A DNA stretch of 64,000 nt, taken from NCBI RefSeq assembly GCF_000527135.1, contig NZ_AZUP01000001.1:1-64000 (forward strand). Reading direction: 5' to 3'. Source of the DNA: Methyloversatilis discipulorum (GTDB lineage: Bacteria; Pseudomonadota; Gammaproteobacteria; Burkholderiales; Rhodocyclaceae). Shown in pieces: positions 41,232 to 50,115 of this stretch. The notes beneath the pieces are model-generated. The model did no database searches and had not been told where the DNA came from. It was given only the letters and a program-made list of their open reading frames with translations. Positions within the stretch are counted from its first letter, which is position 1. Every line of letters begins with the position of its first letter. The position numbers and the translations under genes were made by a program.

Positions 41232-43853
41232 ATGAGAACCAAAAATTTCGGAGGTGGGGCGGCACCCGCGGCAGCGCTGGTGCTGGTCTCGTGCGCACTG
41301 TCGGGCGCAGCCCATGGACAGGAGGAAGAGGTGATCGAGCTGGCTCCGGTCGAGATTCGCGCGCCGCGCATCATCACGCCGTTGCCGGGCGTGGTGATCG
41401 ATCGCGACCAGTCCAGCGTCAACGTGCAGAGTGCGACGGCCGAGGATATCCGCCAGCAGCAGTCGATCAACATCACCGATTTCCTGAACACCACCGGTCA
41501 GTCGATCACGATCAACGACTATGCCGGCAACCCCTTCCAGCAGGATCTGAGCTTTCGCGGTTTTTCGGCGTCGCCGCTGGTTGGCACACCGCAGGGCCTG
41601 TCGGTCTACCTCGACGGCGTGCGCGTCAACGAGCCCTTCGGTGAAGTGGTGAACTGGGATCTGATCCCGACCATCGCGATCGAACGCACCGACCTGATTC
41701 CGGGCTCGAATCCGCTGTTCGGCCTCAACACGATAGGCGGCGCGTTGTCGCTGCAGACCAAGTCCGGCTTCACTTCGCAGCGTTTCGAAGCGACCCGCAC
41801 TCAGGGCTCGTGGGGTCGTTCGCAGAACCAGCTTGCGGTTGGCGGCAACAACGGCACGGTGGCCGGCTTCTTCGCGATTAGCGAGTTCCGTGAGGACGGC
41901 TGGCGCGACAACTCACCGAGCAGCGTGAACCAGTATTTCGGCCGCATCGATGCGCGCATCGGCAAGGTCGAACTGACCGGCTCCCTGCTGAAGGTGGACA
42001 ACAAGCTCACGGGCAACGGGCTCGTGCCCTACGAAGACTGGCAAGTGCGGCCGGAGTCGGTGTTCACCTCGCCCGACACCAACGACAACGATCTGACGCA
42101 CATCAATCTGCGTGCTCGCCTCGACATCAGCGACCGCGACAGCCTGTCGCTCGGCCTGTACCAGCGCAAGCTGACGCAGCGCTCGGTCGGCGGCGACTTC
42201 TGGGACGACTTCGACCGCCTGTCCTACGGCCGGCTCGACGACTGCCCGCTGAGCAATTTTCCCTATGTGTCGGCCAACGGCGCCTACGACCCGGTCGGCG
42301 GACCGACCTCGCCCGGCTGTCCGGGTTTCGCGCCCAATGGTCTGTTCAACATTGGTGGCACTTCGCAGGAGGCGATGGGCTTGACGCTGCAGTGGGTGCA
42401 TGTCGGCGACAAGCACCAGGTGGTGGTCGGCGGCACCTTCGACCGCAACGACATGAGCTACGGCCAGGGCCAGTTGCTCGGCTTCATCGACGGCGACCGC
42501 AACATCTACACCGATCCGTCGAAGGCCGACGAACTCGGTCTCGCGCCGCTGGAGACGCTGATCCAGCGCAACAACCTGACCGGATCGAACGAGGCGGTCG
42601 CGATCTTCGCCACCGACACCTGGACCGTGCAGGACAATTTCTTCGTGAACTACGGCCTGCGCTGGAGCCGCACGCACGTGAAGAACCAGCTGGTGTCGGA
42701 CAAGCCGATTCCGCTCTACCAGTTCACGCAGAACTTCCTGAACACCCGTCAGATGCGCTGCGGCACCCTGGCCGACGCGACCGCCCGTTTCCTCTGTTCG
42801 GAGGGCGATTACACCTACTACAGCGCCAATCCGTCCTTCGGCATGTCGTGGTTGCCGACGCCCGAGCTGAATTTCTTCATGAACGTCAGCAAGGGCTCGC
42901 GCACGCCGTCGGTGATCGAACTGGGCTGTGCCCGCGACAAGGAAGTCGAGAACCAGAACAACGGCAAGAGCATCGGCTGTTCGGTGCCGACCGCGCTGAC
43001 CAGCGATCCCTATCTGCCGCAGGTACGTTCGCTGAGTACCGAGTTCGGTCTGCGCGGTACCGCGCTGGAGGGCAAGATCGATTTCAACGCGACGGTGTTC
43101 GTGACCGAACTCGAAGACGACATCCTGTTCGTGTCGCTCGGCCGCAAGAACCGTGGCGTGTTCGACACCTTCGAGAGCACGACGCGCGAAGGCTTCGAAC
43201 TGGGCATGACCGCGAGACTGGGCAAGCACACCTTCCGCGCCGCCTACACGCGGCTCGAAGCGACCTTCGATTCGACCGCACGGGTGGTGAACCAGTCGAA
43301 CAGCAGTTCGAACAAGACGCCGGGCCAGCTCAACGAATTCACGATCAAGCCGGGTGACTTCATCCCGGGCATTCCGCGTGACGTGCTGCGTCTGGGCTGG
43401 AATTACGACGCCACCGACAAGCTCAGCTTCGGCGTGAACATGATCGCGCATGCCGGTTCCTACTCGCGCGGCAACGAGAACAACGAGCATCAGGCAGGTG
43501 GCGACGACGAGTACGGCGACTCCTTCGGTGGTGGCTCGGCGGGTCTCGGCCGGGCCTATGTCGGCAAGGGCTCGACTGCCGGCTACGCGGTATTCCACTT
43601 CGTCGGCCGCTACCGCATCACGCCCCAGCTCACGGTGTTCGCCCGCGTCGACAACCTGTTCGACAAACAGTACGTCACCGCCAGCGAACTCGAACTGAAT
43701 CCCTTCGTCGCCGGCAATTTCGGCGCCCGTGATGCTTCCGGCTTCAACTACAACTCCTTCGCCTGGACCCATTCGCAGTTCGTCGGCCCCGGCTCGCCCC
43801 GCGCCGGCTGGGTCGGCCTGACCTATGCCTTCGACATGCCACGGAGCAACTGA
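41232..43853 (+). CDS. Large TonB-dependent receptor
   Basis: The product is 873 residues. A signal peptide ends near residue 33 (GAAHGQ), followed by an acidic stretch EEEVIELAPVEIRAPR that includes a possible TonB box. The plug (about 55-190) contains ITDFLNTTGQSITINDYAGNPFQQ, LSVYLDGVRVNEPFG and IPGSNPLFGLNTIGGALSLQTKSG. The rest is a long beta-barrel with large loops, ending WVGLTYAFDMPRSN instead of a terminal aromatic. The substrate is unknown; it is followed by two PEP-CTERM genes. No ribosome-binding site stands just before the ATG, and a 21-bp palindrome occupies that position. Confidence 0.88.
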   Translation: MRTKNFGGGAAPAAALVLVSCALSGAAHGQEEEVIELAPVEIRAPRIITPLPGVVIDRDQSSVNVQSATAEDIRQQQSINITDFLNTTGQSITINDYAGNPFQQDLSFRGFSASPLVGTPQGLSVYLDGVRVNEPFGEVVNWDLIPTIAIERTDLIPGSNPLFGLNTIGGALSLQTKSGFTSQRFEATRTQGSWGRSQNQLAVGGNNGTVAGFFAISEFREDGWRDNSPSSVNQYFGRIDARIGKVELTGSLLKVDNKLTGNGLVPYEDWQVRPESVFTSPDTNDNDLTHINLRARLDISDRDSLSLGLYQRKLTQRSVGGDFWDDFDRLSYGRLDDCPLSNFPYVSANGAYDPVGGPTSPGCPGFAPNGLFNIGGTSQEAMGLTLQWVHVGDKHQVVVGGTFDRNDMSYGQGQLLGFIDGDRNIYTDPSKADELGLAPLETLIQRNNLTGSNEAVAIFATDTWTVQDNFFVNYGLRWSRTHVKNQLVSDKPIPLYQFTQNFLNTRQMRCGTLADATARFLCSEGDYTYYSANPSFGMSWLPTPELNFFMNVSKGSRTPSVIELGCARDKEVENQNNGKSIGCSVPTALTSDPYLPQVRSLSTEFGLRGTALEGKIDFNATVFVTELEDDILFVSLGRKNRGVFDTFESTTREGFELGMTARLGKHTFRAAYTRLEATFDSTARVVNQSNSSSNKTPGQLNEFTIKPGDFIPGIPRDVLRLGWNYDATDKLSFGVNMIAHAGSYSRGNENNEHQAGGDDEYGDSFGGGSAGLGRAYVGKGSTAGYAVFHFVGRYRITPQLTVFARVDNLFDKQYVTASELELNPFVAGNFGARDASGFNYNSFAWTHSQFVGPGSPRAGWVGLTYAFDMPRSN

Positions 43854-43951
43854 AGACTCGTACCTGATTTTCATACCGATTGTTCGCGCGGTCGTGCAAA
43901 CGCGAACTTGATGATCCGTTCCGGCGGATCGAAACTTGAGGAGGTGGCACT

Positions 43952-44908
43952 ATGAAACTACGCGCAACAGCCCTGGCAGCAATGCTGGCGGCGATCGCTG
44001 CGCCGGCGCAGGCGGGTGACTTCACCAGCCTGCTGGAGAACACCGGACCCGGCCCCGACCTGAAGTGGGGTACGGCCGATGACACCGATGCGGTCGGCCC
44101 CGGCGCCGACGGTCTGCTCGGTACGGCCGACGACACCACGGTCAAGGTGTCCGGCGCCAACCAGCCGGCAGGCGACAAGCTCTATCTGCAGACTGACAAC
44201 GTCGTGGCCAGCGGCGGCAACGCCAACGTTCCGCTGAGCATCGACTATTCGGCGACCGAGTGGCGTACGGCCGCGATTGGCGGCACGGTGCCGCGCGGCA
44301 CGCCGACGGCGTCGGGCACGCTGTCGCTGATCGACTATCACGTGACGACCGGCATCACGCTGGGCAGCGACACCATCGGTGACGCCTACGACTTCGTGTT
44401 CCGTGATTCGCGCGACAACGCACTGGTGTTCGGCACCCGCTTCGTGCTCGGCCAGTCGCCCTCCTATGCCGACGACGCGGAACTGAACTTCATGTACCGC
44501 TACGGCTTCGTCGAAGGCGACAAGGTGTTCGACGTGAAGGCCGCCTGGCTGTTCTATGGCGACTTCGACCTGCGCATGTACAACGCCTCGCGCAGCGATG
44601 TGCGTTCGCTGACCGGTACGCCGCTGCTCGACCTGAACGCGGTCGCTTTCCAGGCTGACGTGAACCTGTCCGAGGGCAATCCTTTCAGCGGCATGTATCT
44701 GCTGAAGACCGACGCTACCGACTACAAGTGGATGGACGACGCGATCGGCTACTACCAGGCGGGTGAAGAAGGCCAGGCGCTGCTGTACAGCGCGATCGGC
44801 GGTTTCGCGCCGACCGTCGCGGCCGTTCCCGAGCCGTCCGAGTACGCCATGTTCCTTGCCGGTCTGGGCGTCATCGGTGCCGTCGTGCGCCGTCGCCTGC
44901 GGGCCTGA
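43952..44908 (+). CDS. PEP-CTERM sorting-domain protein, first of a paralogous pair
   Basis: The product is 318 residues with a signal peptide ending near residue 22 (PAQAG). An early Gly/Asp-rich stretch holds two related words, WGTADDTDAVGPGADG and LLGTADDTT. The C-terminus is VPEPSEYAMFLAGLGVIGAVVRRR, a standard PEP-CTERM signal. The central part resembles the product of the next gene (compare EGNPFSGMYLLKTDATDYKW with EDNPTTGWYVIKTNATEFDY), so the two arose by duplication. GAGGAGG precedes the ATG. A hairpin (GATCCG/CGGATC, 43915-43932) sits in the leader. Function is unknown; a surface or extracellular location is inferred from the sorting tail. Confidence 0.85.
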   Translation: MKLRATALAAMLAAIAAPAQAGDFTSLLENTGPGPDLKWGTADDTDAVGPGADGLLGTADDTTVKVSGANQPAGDKLYLQTDNVVASGGNANVPLSIDYSATEWRTAAIGGTVPRGTPTASGTLSLIDYHVTTGITLGSDTIGDAYDFVFRDSRDNALVFGTRFVLGQSPSYADDAELNFMYRYGFVEGDKVFDVKAAWLFYGDFDLRMYNASRSDVRSLTGTPLLDLNAVAFQADVNLSEGNPFSGMYLLKTDATDYKWMDDAIGYYQAGEEGQALLYSAIGGFAPTVAAVPEPSEYAMFLAGLGVIGAVVRRRLRA

Positions 44909-44946
44909 TGTTCTGACACACACACACCAAAAAGAGGATATTCCCC

Positions 44947-45723
44947 ATGAAGATCAAGACCCTTGCGCTGTCCCTGCTGCTCGGCTTTTCCGCTCACTCT
45001 GCCTGGGCTTTCGTCGCGCTGCCGGAAAGCGGCACGCTGCGCATCACCGGCACCAACAACCCGGCGACCGATCCGCTCTTCCTCGGCGCCGACTGGGCTC
45101 CGGCCGACAATGGTTACACCCAGGTCGCTCGTCGCATCAGCTCGGTGATCTATGACGGCATGGACGTCGGCACCTTCTACGACTACGTCTATCGCTATAC
45201 CGACGGTACGCTTGCTTTCGCTTCGCGCTTTACGCTGGAAGTGGGTGAAGTCGAGATCGGCGATCTCGAGTACGAGACCGAAATCAACGACATCCTGCGC
45301 AGCGGCTTCGCCGGCTATGACGTGTCGGTCGGCTGGTACGACTCGGGCACCGACAGCGACTTCCGTCTGCAGAGCGTCGCTCACACCTCCAACGGCGTGC
45401 GTACCCGTCCGACCAACCCGGTCGATGTGTTCGATGACAACGTGGTGGATTTCCGTACCGACATTTCGGTGGAAGAAGACAACCCCACCACCGGCTGGTA
45501 CGTGATCAAGACCAACGCGACCGAGTTCGACTACCTCACGGGCGCCGTGACCATCCGCCAGGCACCGAGCCTGGACGGCGTGTCGCCGCCGCTGCGCGTC
45601 GCCAACTTCGAAGGTTTCGCGCCGATCGCCGCGCCGGTACCGGAACCGTCCGAGTACGCCATGTTCCTGGCCGGTCTGGGCATGGTGGGCTTCGTTGCCC
45701 GCCGTCGCATGAACCGCATCTGA
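44947..45723 (+). CDS. PEP-CTERM sorting-domain protein, second of a paralogous pair
   Basis: The product is 258 residues. A signal peptide ends near residue 21 (SAWAF). The body is beta-rich and acidic and contains no cysteine. The tail VPEPSEYAMFLAGLGMVGFVARRR is nearly identical to that of the preceding gene, which implies recognition by the same exosortase. It lies 38 bp after the first paralogue, with a terminator behind it. TonB receptor and both PEP-CTERM genes therefore probably form one unit. The mature protein has no domain that I recognise. Confidence 0.85.
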   Translation: MKIKTLALSLLLGFSAHSAWAFVALPESGTLRITGTNNPATDPLFLGADWAPADNGYTQVARRISSVIYDGMDVGTFYDYVYRYTDGTLAFASRFTLEVGEVEIGDLEYETEINDILRSGFAGYDVSVGWYDSGTDSDFRLQSVAHTSNGVRTRPTNPVDVFDDNVVDFRTDISVEEDNPTTGWYVIKTNATEFDYLTGAVTIRQAPSLDGVSPPLRVANFEGFAPIAAPVPEPSEYAMFLAGLGMVGFVARRRMNRI

Positions 45724-45761
45724 GTTTCACGCCTCGACCCGGGCAACCGGGCGTTTCTTTG

Positions 45762-45788
45762 AGCCAGGCCCCGTGCCTGGCTTTTTTT
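45762..45788 (+). terminator. Terminator after the PEP-CTERM pair
   Basis: AGCCAGGC (45762-45769) pairs with GCCTGGCT (45775-45782) around a five-base loop and is followed by a run of Ts to 45788. The convergent old-yellow-enzyme gene ends at the same point. Confidence 0.9.
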
Positions 45789-46882
45789 CATCCGAACAGC
45801 TTTGCGACCTCGCGTGGTGCGCAGCGCAGATACTGGGGCGCCACCTTGATCTGCGCTCCGAGCTTCGCAGCCGCGTGCCAGGGCCAGCGCGGGTCGTACA
45901 GCATCGCGCGGGCGACGCCGATCAGGTCGGCCTGGCCGGCGGCGAGGATCGACTCGGCGTGCTCCGGCTCGGTGATCAGGCCGACCGCGATGGTCGGCAG
46001 GCCGGTTTCGGCGCGGATGCGCTCGGCGAAGCCGACCTGATAGCCCGGCGTGAGCGGGATCTGCTGCGCCGTCGACACGCCGCCGCTCGATACGTGAATG
46101 AAGCTCGCGCCGCGTGCCCTGAGCGCCTGCGCCAGCACCACGCTCTGTTCGATGTCCCAGCCGCCGTCCACCCAGTCGCTGGCGGAAATGCGCATGCCGA
46201 CCGGCCGGTCGTGCGGGAAGGCTTCGCGCACCGCGTCGAACACCTCGAGCGGGAAGCGCAGCCGGTTCTCGAGCGTGCCGCCGTAGGCGTCGTCACGTGT
46301 GTTCGCCAGCGGCGAAAGGAACTGGTGCAGCAGATAGCCGTGGGCGCCATGCACCTCGACCGCGTCCAGCCCGAGCCGCGCAGCGCGTTTAGCGGCTTCG
46401 GCGAAAGCCGTCCGCACGCGTCGCAGGCCGTCGGCGTCGAGCGCCAGTGGCGGGTGTTCGTGCGCGGCGTGCGGGACGGCGGACGGCGCCACGGTCTGCC
46501 AGCCGCCAGCGCTGGGCGCGATCTGCGCGCCGCCCTCCCATGGCCGTGCGACCGAAGCCTTGCGGCCGGCGTGGCCGAGCTGGATCGCGATCGGCATGTT
46601 CGAGTGGGCGCGCACACCGTCGAGCACACGGCGCAGCGCCGACTCGTTGGCGTCGTTCCACAGGCCGAGGTCGGCGGCGGAGATGCGACCTTCGGCTTCG
46701 ACCGCGGTCGCCTCGATCACGAACAGACCGGCGCCGGACAGCGCCATCTGGCCGATGTGCATCAGATGCCAGTCCGTCGCGTTACCGTCGCTGGCCGAGT
46801 ACTGGCACATCGGTGCGATGACGATGCGGTTGGACAGACGGAGGCTGCCGAGGTCGTAGGGCTGGAAGAGCTGAGTGGGCAT
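45788..46882 (-). CDS. Old yellow enzyme family NADH:flavin oxidoreductase (YqjM-like)
   Basis: The product is 364 residues, a complete FMN-binding TIM barrel. Characteristic segments are RLSNRIVIAPMCQYSA at the N-terminus (with the cysteine that tunes FMN in YqjM-type enzymes), IQLGHAGRKAS, the substrate-binding HGAHGYLLHQFLSPLANTR with His-x2-His, and VGMRISASDW. These enzymes reduce activated double bonds of enals, enones, maleimides and nitro compounds. The DUF1348 gene next on the same strand and the TetR regulator beyond suggest a small electrophile-response locus. A gap of 109 bp separates it from the DUF1348 stop. Confidence 0.93.
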   Translation of the reverse strand: MPTQLFQPYDLGSLRLSNRIVIAPMCQYSASDGNATDWHLMHIGQMALSGAGLFVIEATAVEAEGRISAADLGLWNDANESALRRVLDGVRAHSNMPIAIQLGHAGRKASVARPWEGGAQIAPSAGGWQTVAPSAVPHAAHEHPPLALDADGLRRVRTAFAEAAKRAARLGLDAVEVHGAHGYLLHQFLSPLANTRDDAYGGTLENRLRFPLEVFDAVREAFPHDRPVGMRISASDWVDGGWDIEQSVVLAQALRARGASFIHVSSGGVSTAQQIPLTPGYQVGFAERIRAETGLPTIAVGLITEPEHAESILAAGQADLIGVARAMLYDPRWPWHAAAKLGAQIKVAPQYLRCAPREVAKLFG

Positions 46883-46991
46883 GAACGGGATCTCGGGGTC
46901 GATGACGGGCGGGCGGCGGGGCCGCAGAGCCCCGCAATCTACCGCTGACCGCCGGCCCGCGTCGACCTTCGCGACACCGGCGGCCGCATCG

Positions 46992-47465
46992 TCAGAGTCC
47001 CAGTTCGGACAGCCCGGGATGATCGTCGGGACGGCGTCCCTGCGGCCAGCGGAACAGACGCTCCGACTCGCTGATCGCCAGATCGTTGATGCTGGCGTGG
47101 CGGTACGCCATCAGGCCGTTATCGTCGAATTCCCAGTTCTCATTGCCGTAGGAGCGGAACCAGTTGCCGGCGTCGTCCTGCCACTCGTAGGCGAATCGCA
47201 CCGCGATACGGTTGCCGGCGGTGCACCACAGTTCCTTGATCAGCCGGTACTCGCGCTCCTTCGCCCACTTGCGGGTCAGGAAATCGACGATTTCGGCGCG
47301 GCCGCGCAGGAATTCCGAGCGATTGCGCCAGCGGCTGTCGGCCGTGTAAGCGAGCGATACGCGCTGCGGGTCGCGGCTGTTCCAGCCGTCTTCGGCGGCG
47401 CGCACTTTCTGCGCAGCGGTTTCCGGTGTGAAGGGCGGCAGGGGCGGACGGGGGGCGTCGGTCAT
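46992..47465 (-). CDS. DUF1348 family (SnoaL/NTF2-like) protein
   Basis: The product is 157 residues and is a single NTF2-like fold typical of DUF1348: [30 protein letters not shown], then [19 protein letters not shown] and [30 protein letters not shown]. The family forms a small pocket for hydrophobic ligands, but the reaction is not established. It is divergent from a TetR regulator, and one of two identical palindromes lies about 25 bp upstream of its start. It is therefore probably the direct target of that repressor. GGAG precedes the ATG. Confidence 0.88.
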   Translation of the reverse strand: MTDAPRPPLPPFTPETAAQKVRAAEDGWNSRDPQRVSLAYTADSRWRNRSEFLRGRAEIVDFLTRKWAKEREYRLIKELWCTAGNRIAVRFAYEWQDDAGNWFRSYGNENWEFDDNGLMAYRHASINDLAISESERLFRWPQGRRPDDHPGLSELGL

Positions 47466-47489
47466 GGCAATGCTCCGGTGGTGGGAAAG

Positions 47490-47530
47490 AGACAGGTCTG
47501 TCTACATACTTGAACAAGACAGGTCTGTCT
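47490..47530. promoter_or_regulatory. Twin TetR-type operators
   Basis: The perfect 14-bp palindrome AGACAGGTCTGTCT occurs twice, at 47490-47503 and 47517-47530, with centres 27 bp apart. Both lie in the 79-bp space between the divergent DUF1348 and TetR genes. One copy covers each promoter side, which suits repression in both directions. The arms resemble the TAGACC half-sites reported for NemR, but spacing differs. Confidence 0.8.
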
Positions 47531-47544
47531 GTCAACATGAGTGG

Positions 47545-48147
47545 ATGTTCACATCTCTCGACGATCTCGCCGGCCCCGGTCCGCTGCCGGAGCAGGACGC
47601 GCGGACCCGCGTACTCGAATGCGCCTACCGGCTGTTTTACCGGCACGGCCTGCGCGCCACCGGCATCGACCGCATCATTGCCGAGTCCGGTGTCGCCAAG
47701 GCTTCGTTCTACCGTCACTTTCCGACCAAGCAGGCGCTGGTCGAGGCCTATCTGGACCTGCGCCACGCACGCTGGATGGGCTGGCTGGAAAGCCGGCTCG
47801 CCGACACGGCGGACGCCGGTGCCTGGCTGGCCGCACTGCCCGATGCGCTGGACGACTGGTTCCGCGCGCCCGGCTTCCGCGGCTGCGCCTTCATCAATGG
47901 TCATGCTGAAGCCGGTGCCGAAGCGCCGGCGATGACGGTCACCCACAAGCGGGAACTGACGGCGCGCATCGAAGCGGCCTGTCGCGAGGCGGGGTGCATG
48001 CGACCGGAAGAGGTCGCCGCCGACCTGCTGCTGGCGATCGAAGGCGCCATCGTCCGTGCGCAGATGGAAGGCGCGGACGCCGCCCGCGCGCCGCTGGCAC
48101 GGGTGTTTGCGCGTGTGCTCACCGGGGCGGAGCGTGCGTACGCCTGA
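47545..48147 (+). CDS. TetR-family transcriptional regulator
   Basis: The product is 200 residues from ATG 47545. The N-terminal helix-turn-helix is clear: RLFYRHGLRATGIDRIIAESGVAKASFYRHFPTKQALVEAYL (about 27-68). The ligand-binding half includes the family segment FRGCAFINGHAEAG with a cysteine near residue 114, which could serve as an electrophile sensor as in NemR; this is inference. Two identical palindromes lie between it and the divergent DUF1348 gene. Autoregulation and control of DUF1348 and the old yellow enzyme are likely. Confidence 0.9.
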   Translation: MFTSLDDLAGPGPLPEQDARTRVLECAYRLFYRHGLRATGIDRIIAESGVAKASFYRHFPTKQALVEAYLDLRHARWMGWLESRLADTADAGAWLAALPDALDDWFRAPGFRGCAFINGHAEAGAEAPAMTVTHKRELTARIEAACREAGCMRPEEVAADLLLAIEGAIVRAQMEGADAARAPLARVFARVLTGAERAYA

Positions 48148-48185
48148 CACCTGATTTGTGGCTGGAGTCAGGGCTGGGGTTCTGT

Positions 48186-48272
48186 GGGAGGGGTCTTCTG
48201 ACCCCGACAGCGGCCTGGATCGAAGCTGGCGGACCACAGTGGCCGTGTCGCGGCAAGGGCCGCTCCCTCAGG
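48186..48272. repeat. REP-like palindromic elements
   Basis: Two short stem-loops lie in the space after the TetR gene: GGGGTC-TTCT-GACCCC (48190-48205) preceded by TGTGGGA, and GTCGCGGCAAGGGCCGCTCC (48248-48267). The second is close to the element at 50170-50193. Such GC-rich repeats with GGCCAAGGCC-like cores are scattered between genes in many proteobacteria. No gene is supported from 48148 to 48313. Confidence 0.55.
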
Positions 48273-48313
48273 AGAGGAGGCGTGTGCGGTAAGTACGGCG
48301 AAGGGGCTTGTGT

Positions 48314-49090
48314 TCAGCGGCCGGCGTCACCGCCGCGCCACCACGCCTGCATTGCCCGTCCGGATGGTTCGTCCGTTTCGCCTTCCGGGTTCAGCGGCCA
48401 GTGCCAACGGGGACCGGCGGTCCAGCCGTCTCTGATGAGGCTGTCAGGCAGACCGGGTAGCAGCGCTTCGTCCGGCGCATCCGCTCGTGTTCGCGCGTAC
48501 TCGACGATCAGGCACGCGTGCGGCACACGGCTCAATGCGTCGATGTGGGCTCGCTGTATCGATCGGCCGTAGCGTTCGACCTCGGCTTCGCTGCAGCCGC
48601 CATCCAGCAGCGCCGCGCAGGGCAGCAGAGGCAGTTGCGACAGCAGGTTCACCGAGGCGCACCAGGCGTCGGCGGGCATCGCCGGCGCGGCGAGGTGCGG
48701 ATCGCGCGACAGATCGTCCAGTACGCCGCTCACGTCCTGCGGCACGCAGCGCACCTGATCCGGATTCATGCGCTCTGCAGCCCGCGCCGCCGGCCCGAAG
48801 CACACATCCACGAGATCGACCCGATCGAACAGCCTGAGCAGCTCCGGGAGCGGCACGTCCTGCAGCAGGCCGGCGCCCATGAGCCTGGCGCGTCGCGGTG
48901 CAGCGGGAACTGCGGCGGCAAGGCGGGCGGAGGCGAGCAATGCGGCGCGGGTCTGCGCGATGTGGTCGGCCCACTGCGCGCGCAGACGGCGATGGCGCAC
49001 GGCGAGCGCGGCCGCCTCGCGGCGCAGACCGAGGCGCTGTGCGGCGGGCATGCAGTCCAGTCGCGCCCAGGCGATCAGTTCCTCGATCAC
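48314..49090 (-). CDS. Hypothetical protein, possibly methyltransferase-like
   Basis: The product is 258 residues from GTG 49090, which overlaps the mtfA stop by four bases (GTGA). It is arginine- and alanine-rich. A segment FDRVDLVDVCFGPAARAAERM (near 90-110) followed by VRCVPQDVSGVLDDL is reminiscent of the second strand region of SAM-dependent methyltransferases. The glycine-rich motif I is poorly formed, so I do not assign an activity. No signal peptide or membrane span is seen. Coupling to mtfA is the main contextual clue. Confidence 0.65.
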   Translation of the reverse strand: MIEELIAWARLDCMPAAQRLGLRREAAALAVRHRRLRAQWADHIAQTRAALLASARLAAAVPAAPRRARLMGAGLLQDVPLPELLRLFDRVDLVDVCFGPAARAAERMNPDQVRCVPQDVSGVLDDLSRDPHLAAPAMPADAWCASVNLLSQLPLLPCAALLDGGCSEAEVERYGRSIQRAHIDALSRVPHACLIVEYARTRADAPDEALLPGLPDSLIRDGWTAGPRWHWPLNPEGETDEPSGRAMQAWWRGGDAGR

Positions 49091-49872
49091 GTTGCGGCCG
49101 GCGGGAACAGCGCGCGGGCGCGTGGTGCGGGGTCGAGCCGGTAGAAGCGGGCCAGCTGTTCGTAAAGATCCGGCCAGGCTTGCTGTATCAGGTCCGGTAT
49201 CTCGAAGAAGCACTCCGACATGACGGCAAAGAATTCGGCCGGGCTCTCTGCCGCGTAGTCGTCGATGCCGGTATCTACGCCAGCGTCGACGTCAGCGCAG
49301 AAGCGCTCGTAGGCGGTCGACCAGACGGCCGCCCAGCGCTGCACGCTCATGCCGGCGTGCAGCGGCGGCAGGCCGTCCGGCTCGCCGTTGCGCATGTCCA
49401 GCTTGTGCGCGAACTCGTGGATGACCACATTGATACCGTCGGCCGCCAGCGATTCCGGTTGCCAGGACAGCAGCACCGGCCCGCCTTCCCACGCCTCGCC
49501 GACCAGCGTGTCCTCGTACTCGTGCACCACGCCGGCGTCGTCGGTCACCCGCCGCGGTACGACGAAGTCGCCTGGATAGACCACCACACCGACCCAGTCG
49601 TCGTACCAGTCCAGCCCCAGATTCAGTACCGGTACGCAGGCCTGCAATGCGATTTCGAGCAGCATGTCGTCGGTCAGCACGGTGTCGTGGGCGCCGTGGA
49701 ATTCCTTGCTGACGATGAACTGCCGTGCCAGTTCACGCAGGCGCGGCCGGTCGGCGGGGTCGAGGAAATCGAGCCAGGGCAGGCGGGCCTCGATGCGTTC
49801 CCACTGTTCGTCAGGTACGTCGGGCAATTCGGGTTCGACGGCGGAAACGAGTCGGCGCAGCCAGTGCAACAT
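49087..49872 (-). CDS. mtfA: MtfA-type zinc metallopeptidase (peptidase family M90)
   Basis: The product is 261 residues. The zinc motif HEFAHKLDMRNG (about 147-158) gives the HExxH site, with a third acidic ligand plausible in the downstream helix near SPAEFFAVMSECFFE. Family segments WERIEARLPWLDFL and EYEDTLVGEAWEGGPVLLSW are present. In E. coli MtfA binds the repressor Mlc and so raises ptsG expression; whether that applies here is unknown, since no PTS gene is near. GAGAGGA precedes the start. Confidence 0.92.
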   Translation of the reverse strand: MLHWLRRLVSAVEPELPDVPDEQWERIEARLPWLDFLDPADRPRLRELARQFIVSKEFHGAHDTVLTDDMLLEIALQACVPVLNLGLDWYDDWVGVVVYPGDFVVPRRVTDDAGVVHEYEDTLVGEAWEGGPVLLSWQPESLAADGINVVIHEFAHKLDMRNGEPDGLPPLHAGMSVQRWAAVWSTAYERFCADVDAGVDTGIDDYAAESPAEFFAVMSECFFEIPDLIQQAWPDLYEQLARFYRLDPAPRARALFPPAAT

Positions 49873-49936
49873 CCGGAAGTAATCCTCTCTTGCGCGGGGT
49901 GGGGTCAGCGCCTATTGTGAAGGCTCTGCAACCACG

Positions 49937-49950
49937 AAAGGAGGTGATCC
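49937..49950 (+). promoter_or_regulatory. Full-length anti-SD complement
   Basis: AAAGGAGGTGATCC pairs over 14 bases with the conserved 16S rRNA 3' end (GGATCACCTCCTTT). It lies just 3 bp before ATG 49954 (GTG 49951 intervenes in frame). Such length is unusual for an ordinary chromosomal gene. Confidence 0.85.
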
Positions 49951-49953
49951 GTG

Positions 49954-50082
49954 ATGAAACGTCTCGCGATCCTGCTGGGGCTGGCGATGTTTGCGTCGTC
50001 CAGTGCCGTTCTTGCATGCCCGGGCGAAAAGCACGGCGACGCCAAACCCCAGAGCTCTCAGCCGGAGAAGCCAAAGACCTGA
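49954..50082 (+). CDS. 42-residue exported peptide with very strong ribosome-binding site
   Basis: The product is MKRLAILLGLAMFASSSAVL (residues 1-20) followed by a hydrophilic 22-residue tail with ACPGEKHGD and lysine/proline residues. The first 21 residues are a signal peptide or membrane anchor, and the mature part would be very short with a single cysteine next to the cleavage site (VLAC resembles a lipobox). AAAGGAGGTGATCC at 49937-49950 is complementary to the last 14 bases of 16S rRNA. A terminator follows. I do not recognise a family. The Shine-Dalgarno sequence and terminator make a real small gene likely. Confidence 0.7.
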   Translation: MKRLAILLGLAMFASSSAVLACPGEKHGDAKPQSSQPEKPKT

Positions 50083-50115
50083 TTCCGCGCAACTGTCGTG
50101 AGACAGGTGTGCGAG

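Noticed and set aside
41913..43874. Minus-strand frame opposite the large TonB receptor gene
   Set aside because: The receptor plug and barrel are continuous on the plus strand. The antisense frame has no ribosome-binding site or family resemblance.
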